Assembly: GCA_938042195.1 (NCBI GenBank)
Contig: CALIRQ010000019.1
Location: forward strand, 32,445 to 96,444
Reading direction: 5' to 3'
Source of the DNA: an uncultured archaeon
GTDB lineage: Archaea > Thermoproteota > Bathyarchaeia > 40CM-2-53-6 > CALIRQ01
DNA length: 64,000 bases
In this document: piece after piece, positions 60,193-64,000 of the stretch
Numbering within the stretch: the first letter of the stretch is position 1
How the letters are laid out: the number at the start of each line of letters is the position of its first letter
Notes under the pieces: generated by a model
Database searches by the model: none
What the model saw: the letters and a program-made list of their open reading frames with translations, nothing else
Told to the model about the DNA's origin: nothing
Program-made: the position numbers and the translations under genes

Positions 60193-61674
60193 TTACCCGG
60201 ACTGGGTTGCGGTACCCGTTTCGGATGTGGTCGTCCCGGTGGTGGCCGTCCCCTCGCTCGTTGCGCTCGTGGTAGTGGTCGTTGTAGTTGTGGTCGTCGC
60301 GCTTGTGGTGGTGGAGGTAGTAGTTGTAGTTGTGGCCGTCGCTGTTGCAGTGGTAGCGGTGCTTGATGCCTCGCTAGTAGCGCTCGTGGTAGTGGTGGTA
60401 GTGGTCGTTGTGGTGCTGGTCGTAGAGGTGGCCGTAGTCGTGCCGGCGGTGCCCCCCTCGGTTGTTGTTGCGCTCGTGGTAGCGGTCTCCGGAGGCGCCA
60501 CTGCAAACGACATCACTTGGCTGGCCAAGAACTTTCCGCCCTCGGATATCATCCTATCGGAAACGAACGCCTTGACCTTATAAGCTCCGAAGTAAGCATC
60601 GGCCGAGAGGGTTAGGCTGAACCCAGCCTTGACCTCGGCCCCCCGCCCCATGCTCGTTATCTGGAACTGAACCATCAATGGGACGCCGCCCGGGTCATCG
60701 ACCTCCGCCCAAATCGTGCCTCTCTCCAGCGGGGCGCCTACATTCCTGACGACCACCCAAACTATGAGGGTTTCACCCGGCGAGAAGATGGACTTGGTGG
60801 CGTTCCCCATATCGCTCAGGTAGAGGGCCGCTATCGCCACGGCTGGGGTTTGGCTCTCCCCGACGCTGAACGATGCCTGCCCTCGGCCATCGATGTAGCC
60901 CTCCTTGCTGGCCGTTATGTAGACCACATAGATTCCGGATTGGGCATCCTTTGGCAAAGTGAAACGGCTGCTGAAGGAGCCAATGGAGGTGGTGGAGACC
61001 AAATCCGTTTGGATCGTTCCCCCGGAGGGGCCATCCACTTGTATCGAAACCCTCGCGCCCTCTACTAGGTTCCCGAAGGAATCCTTGACAAATCCCCTTA
61101 TCTCGACGGCCTCCCCTTGAGCGTAGCTTTGCTTATCGGTCCTCACGGACGCCACCAAAGCTCCGGTGGGGGCGCCCGTTTCGGTCGTTGTAACGGCCGT
61201 TGTAGTTGTTGTGGCGGTGAAAGTGGCGTTCCGTCCCCTGCCAACCACTAGGGCCGCTTCGGCTGAATGGACGATATCCTCGCTCCTCCCGATCACCGTT
61301 AGCCTATATACGCCCTCCGCTACATTGGGCGTTACTATCACCGTTAGGATCGTGGCGAAAGGCGGTATGCCATAGGATTTATCGATGACCCCCGTGGCGC
61401 CGGGCGGCACCCCTTTGAGGCTTAGCTCAACCCTTTCCCTGAAGTGGCCCACGGCCTTTACGGAGATCGCGTACTTAACGATCGAGAGCCTCCCCGAGAG
61501 AACTATTCTCGAGGAGGGCGTGAGATCGAGGAGGAAATCCTCCTCGGCCTTCGCGCGGCCCCTCTTATCATCGCCCCCAGGGGGATTCGCTGGATTGCCC
61601 CCCGTGGCGATCGCGAGCCCCGCGCTACCGATCAATACTATAAGCATCAGGGCCGATACGAACTCCCGCCTCAT
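60193..61674 (-). CDS. Secreted protein with Ig-like domains and long Thr-rich C-terminal tail
   Basis: About 493 aa. Signal peptide to about residue 25. Ig-like domain A (residues 50-140), a short Thr linker, domain B with S-Y-A-Q-G-E-A-V-E-I-R-G-F-V-K-D (175-270) and domain C (285-395). Residues 400-490 consist of Thr with Ala/Ser/Glu (runs of ten T), typical of a heavily O-glycosylated stalk. No membrane helix or sorting motif follows, so it may be released or held by other means. ATG 61674 fits the TATA at 61711-61718. The A+T-poor ACC/ACT/ACG codon mix argues against simple slippage. Confidence 0.8.
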   Translation of the reverse strand: MRREFVSALMLIVLIGSAGLAIATGGNPANPPGGDDKRGRAKAEEDFLLDLTPSSRIVLSGRLSIVKYAISVKAVGHFRERVELSLKGVPPGATGVIDKSYGIPPFATILTVIVTPNVAEGVYRLTVIGRSEDIVHSAEAALVVGRGRNATFTATTTTTAVTTTETGAPTGALVASVRTDKQSYAQGEAVEIRGFVKDSFGNLVEGARVSIQVDGPSGGTIQTDLVSTTSIGSFSSRFTLPKDAQSGIYVVYITASKEGYIDGRGQASFSVGESQTPAVAIAALYLSDMGNATKSIFSPGETLIVWVVVRNVGAPLERGTIWAEVDDPGGVPLMVQFQITSMGRGAEVKAGFSLTLSADAYFGAYKVKAFVSDRMISEGGKFLASQVMSFAVAPPETATTSATTTEGGTAGTTTATSTTSTTTTTTTTTTSATSEASSTATTATATATTTTTTSTTTSATTTTTTTTTTSATSEGTATTGTTTSETGTATQSG

Positions 61675-61765
61675 CCGCTTCACCGCTTTTAAAGGGGCCT
61701 CCATAGGGTATTTAAATGTTTCTGTGTAACACATATTTACTAATGATGGGAAGGTGCTCCAAGAA

Positions 61766-62845
61766 TCATCGGGATCCGAGCCTCTCCGCTATGGCATGGG
61801 CTATTATGGGCAATGCTATGGTGGCGTCGCAGTATACGGTGACCATCCTTCCCCCGATTAACTCCTTACCCCAGCTTATGCCCTCCTCCAGCGTCGCGCC
61901 GCTGAGGCCTCCCCACTGGGGCGAATCGGTTGTTATCTGGACCGCGTATTTATGGGGATAGAAGCTCTCCTCGACGCCCTTCCTCTTTAACCCCCTCCGG
62001 CCCGGGACCTCGAAGCGATCGTACATTAGATCGGGCGTGACCGCGAAGAGCTGGATGAAGTCCTTGGGGACCCCCCCGCCCACGTATATGACCCCCGTTT
62101 CCCTCACCCTCTCGGCCATGCTCATGAACTCTATGTAATCGGCGGCATTATCGATGCGCAACCTCCTGCCCCGCCCATAGGCCATCAATATGGCATCGCC
62201 ATAGGGGCTGTCGACGATCGCGGGGCAGAATATGTCCACATCGTGCCTATACGCGGCCGAAACGATGCAATCTATCCCCCGCCCATCCAAGAACTCCCCG
62301 AAGCGGCGCAGGAACTCCCTCGATGACATGCAGGGATTACCGCCCTCCGCATCGACCAGATCGCAGATGAACTCGGCGATGAGGCTCGTCATCTCGAAGT
62401 AATCCGATTCGGCTCCGCAAAGGTCGAAGTATCTATTATACCCCTCCCTGAAGAGATGAGGATCGTCCTTGCCCCCTAACTGATAATAGCTGTGGCCCAT
62501 GGCCTCCACTATGTCCTCCGATATATTCGCCCCGGTTGGGACGAGGACATCTATGAAGCCATTCTCTATGAACCACTTTATTATCTTCCACTGCCCCGCT
62601 ACGGAGAGGCTCCCGGCGTATCCCATTAGGACGGTGACATCCTCGTCGGTAATCATCTCCGTTATGACATCAACGGCCTCGGAGAGCCTCCTGCCTTGGA
62701 ACCCGGTCTTCCCCATGGCCCTGAGGAGGTCGTCGATGCTCCTATTCGGGATAACTTCCAAGGCCTCGACCCGCCCAACTAGGAAATCCTTGCCCCCGCC
62801 CATCCTGAGCTCCTCCAGCGTACCGCCTAAGCCGAATTCATGCAT
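61766..62845 (-). CDS. Deoxyhypusine synthase-family protein
   Basis: About 359 aa. N-terminal G-G-x-x-F-L-V, T-G-F-Q-G-R-R-L near residue 47, then the NAD-binding D-V-L-V-P-T-G-A-N-I-S-E-D near 102. H-S-Y-Y-Q-L-G and Y-V-G-G-G-V-P-K-D-F near 258 follow, and T-T-D-S-P-Q-W-G-G-L-S-G-A-T-L-E-E-G-I-S-W-G-K near 315, where the lysine is the active-site residue. It transfers an aminobutyl group from spermidine to aIF5A. Some relatives make other polyamines (homospermidine-type), which cannot be excluded. ATG 62845 is chosen; the frame opens at 62872. Confidence 0.9.
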   Translation of the reverse strand: MHEFGLGGTLEELRMGGGKDFLVGRVEALEVIPNRSIDDLLRAMGKTGFQGRRLSEAVDVITEMITDEDVTVLMGYAGSLSVAGQWKIIKWFIENGFIDVLVPTGANISEDIVEAMGHSYYQLGGKDDPHLFREGYNRYFDLCGAESDYFEMTSLIAEFICDLVDAEGGNPCMSSREFLRRFGEFLDGRGIDCIVSAAYRHDVDIFCPAIVDSPYGDAILMAYGRGRRLRIDNAADYIEFMSMAERVRETGVIYVGGGVPKDFIQLFAVTPDLMYDRFEVPGRRGLKRKGVEESFYPHKYAVQITTDSPQWGGLSGATLEEGISWGKELIGGRMVTVYCDATIALPIIAHAIAERLGSR

Positions 62846-63025
62846 CGAATCCCTTCGTGGCCGTTCGGCCAATTCCCCTCATCGTTAAGGATTAGCGATC
62901 AACGCTATTATCTGTTTCCCCTCGATGGCTCATCTCGCGTCGGGATCATGGGGGATCGCCTGGGCTTGGGCTCTCCTTCTTCCGCAAAATGCTTATTATG
63001 AATGATCGCGGATTCAAAATCCAGG

Positions 63026-63337
63026 ATGGGATTCGATGAGGAGGTTTGGGCCCTCATCAAGAGGATACCGAGGGGCCAGGTCACAACTTATAAGATAATA
63101 GCCGAGAGGCTGGGCTCGAGGGCCTATAGGGCCGTCGGGAATGCATGCCGCAGGAATCCCAACGCCCCGAGGATCCCCTGCCATAGGGTCGTGAACTCCG
63201 ATGGCAGGGTGGGGGGCTATATGGGAAGGGCCTCCGGAGCCCAGGTCGAAAGGAAGATCCGGATGCTGAGGGAGGAGGGCGTGGAGGTCGAGTCTGGCAA
63301 GGTCCTGAACTTCGAGAAGGTCCTATTCAGATTTTGA
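63026..63337 (+). CDS. ogt: Methylated-DNA-protein cysteine methyltransferase
   Basis: 103 aa, only the C-terminal DNA-binding/active-site domain. I-P-R-G-Q-V-T-T-Y-K-x-I-A near residue 13, R-A-V-G-N-A-C-R-R-N-P near 35 and the active-site P-C-H-R near 50, with G-G-Y near 61. It repairs O6-alkylguanine by suicide transfer. Without the N-terminal domain it resembles the short archaeal or ATL-sized forms but keeps the reactive Cys. ATG 63026 (M-G-F-D-E-E-V) is preferred; ATG 63002 sits only a few bases after the TATA-like TTATTATG. Confidence 0.93.
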   Translation: MGFDEEVWALIKRIPRGQVTTYKIIAERLGSRAYRAVGNACRRNPNAPRIPCHRVVNSDGRVGGYMGRASGAQVERKIRMLREEGVEVESGKVLNFEKVLFRF

Positions 63338-63664
63338 CAAGTCCATTGCGCTCATGGCCCTGAGGCCCGCTCCTAATGGGCGGTCAAAAAGCCCTTTTGG
63401 GGCCGCGCCCGCTCGTCCCGCGCGCTAGCCCATAAAGGATTTTTCGGCTTTCGAATTTAACGAATGCTAATTTGGTGTTATTTTTATTAAAAATTATTGA
63501 TAGTCGCTCCCCGCCTCCGAAAGTCTTTCCTATAAAATTAACTGAAGATGGGCGTGAACCCGGGGACGATGGACAACCGAGGGCCGGTATCCCGGGATAC
63601 CGGCCCTCGGTTGGAGAATTTGATGGGGCCTCAATTTTAAAATGGCCGAGGCAGGAGCGGGAAT
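63338..63664. other. Intergenic region with a long palindrome and an AT-rich stretch
   Basis: About 330 bp. 63441-63510 is AT-rich (TTATTTTTATTAAAAATTATT). A perfect 40-bp palindrome occupies 63574-63613. TTTTAAAA at 63635-63642 is a TATA element for the small ORF at 63665. Open frames here are GC-rich shadows without coding character. Confidence 0.6.
63574..63613. repeat. Perfect 40-bp palindrome (20-bp arms, no spacer)
   Basis: The left arm 63574-63593 starts CAACCGAGGG and the right arm 63594-63613 ends CCCTCGGTTG; all 20 pairs match, centred on CCCGGG. The first flanking pair (A/G) breaks symmetry. It lies about 20 bp upstream of a TATA box. Confidence 0.95.
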
Positions 63665-63787
63665 ATGGGTTATGTGGCAATACAGGGGGAAGGAGAAGCA
63701 CCCGCGAAGCCCCAGCTTCTGGATAGTGCGAGCAAGATCGCGATAGCTCTCGCCCACAAATTTGGAAGAGGCGAAAGGATTAGATGA
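63665..63787 (+). CDS. Small 40-residue protein of unknown function
   Basis: M-G-Y-V-A-I-Q-G-E-G-E followed by a helical, Ala-rich segment (L-L-D-S-A-S-K-I-A-I-A-L-A-H-K-F) and a basic end. ATG 63665 lies 27 bp from the centre of TTTTAAAA, the exact distance expected for a leaderless start. It is followed by the next gene after 22 bp. No family recognised. The promoter spacing is the main support. Confidence 0.5.
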   Translation: MGYVAIQGEGEAPAKPQLLDSASKIAIALAHKFGRGERIR

Positions 63788-63809
63788 GGGGGGTAGGAGG
63801 TTTTAAACG

Positions 63810-64000
63810 ATGGGAGGAGAGGGCGATTTCGACGAGGCCCTGCTATGGGCCGTCGATGAGGCGCTCCTGAGGCTATCGGAAAGCGTGAGGCATAGCGTTT
63901 ATTGGTATTTGAAATGCCGATATGGGCTCGAAAGGGAGGCGATCCCATCGAGGCCGAGGGACCTCGAGGCGGGCCTCAGGGCATTGTTCGGCAAGGGGGC
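63810..64000 (+). CDS. NitrOD5/DUF3227-like protein, N-terminal part (runs off the window)
   Basis: 63 residues are present and the frame continues past the window end. L-L-W-A-V-D-E-A-L-L-R-L-S-E-S-V-R-H-S-V-Y-W-Y-L, then Y-G-L-E-R-E-A-I-P and L-R-A-L-F-G follow the pattern of the archaeal DUF3227/NitrOD5 domain, a small helical domain of unknown role sometimes found with sensor modules. GGTAGGAGGT lies 8 nt before ATG 63810, a strong ribosome site. It probably shares a transcript with the 40-residue ORF upstream. Confidence 0.65.
   Translation, partial: MGGEGDFDEALLWAVDEALLRLSESVRHSVYWYLKCRYGLEREAIPSRPRDLEAGLRALFGKG

Noticed and set aside
60227..60583. Val-rich open frame on the plus strand (long runs of V).
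   Set aside because: It is the antisense reading of the Thr-rich tail of the minus-strand surface protein; the ACN codons read as GTN on the other strand.
1..64000. CRISPR arrays, insertion sequences, prophage or rRNA genes.
   Set aside because: No regularly spaced repeats, transposase or integrase genes, terminal inverted repeats of IS type, or rRNA-like sequence were found.

Overview
The window is from an archaeon. It encodes Alba, an Orc1/Cdc6 initiator, the DP2 subunit of the archaea-specific DNA polymerase D, an Lhr helicase, a multi-OB RPA, archaeal SecG/Sec61-beta, Elf1, deoxyhypusine synthase, a probable tetraether-lipid synthase and a tRNA interrupted by two introns. TATA boxes lie about 20-30 bp upstream of many starts, often implying leaderless mRNAs, and TTG/GTG starts are common. 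PolD argues against a classical crenarchaeon. Together with the tRNA introns, Elf1 and the Smc5/6-like genes it points to a deep TACK lineage (Bathyarchaeia, Caldarchaeales/Aigarchaeota or Korarchaeia-like), though I cannot place it further. Indolepyruvate- and 2-oxoacid:ferredoxin oxidoreductases and a tungsten-type aldehyde:ferredoxin oxidoreductase suggest anaerobic, ferredoxin-based amino-acid or organic-acid catabolism. Hsp20 and tetraether lipids fit warm habitats.

Layout. 0-7.3 kb: MFS transporter (cut by the window edge), metallophosphoesterase, SWIM protein, Lhr helicase, LUD protein, RPA. 7.3-12.7 kb (minus): AN1-M50 protease, iorBA, alba, secG, and glyA broken by a 25-nt insertion. 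12.8 kb: tRNA-Pro(CGG) with an anticodon-loop and a T-loop intron. 13-21.5 kb: HTH/ATP-cone/NrdD-like protein apparently without its glycyl radical site, Hsp20, Rieske protein, HEPN/MNT pair, pyrB, HflX, M50 protease.

21.6-34.5 kb is an information-processing island: DP2, Elf1, two DNA-binding proteins, an AT-rich putative replication origin with ORB-like motifs, Orc1/Cdc6, DUF99, then a minus-strand operon (TGT-like protein, membrane glycosyltransferase, small SMC ATPase, kleisin-like protein, Nse1-like protein). The last three look like a minimal archaeal relative of the eukaryotic Smc5/6 complex, encoded 1.7 kb from the origin. I consider this the most interesting feature of the window.

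34.6-47.1 kb: serS (apparent CTG start), Tes-like radical SAM enzyme, FAD-linked oxidase, pyrI (21 kb from pyrB), korDABC, small conserved genes, UspA, an 830-bp decayed stretch, and a two-gene sodium/solute symporter. 47-62 kb: MBL hydrolase, then several large surface proteins with beta-propellers, Ig-like domains, a CFI-box and a Thr-rich tail, interleaved with AOR, a base-excision-repair trio (nth, LigD-type phosphoesterase, family-4 UDG) and a glcD-glcF pair. 62-64 kb: deoxyhypusine synthase, O6-alkylguanine transferase, a perfect 40-bp palindrome, a small ORF and a gene cut by the window end.

Four frame disruptions lie in otherwise well-conserved genes: glyA, the 48-kb surface protein (two) and AOR. 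One sits in a G6 run and may be a sequencing error. The glyA one is a 25-nt insertion able to fold as a hairpin and is not a homopolymer error. All calls are from reading the sequence; no database search was run.
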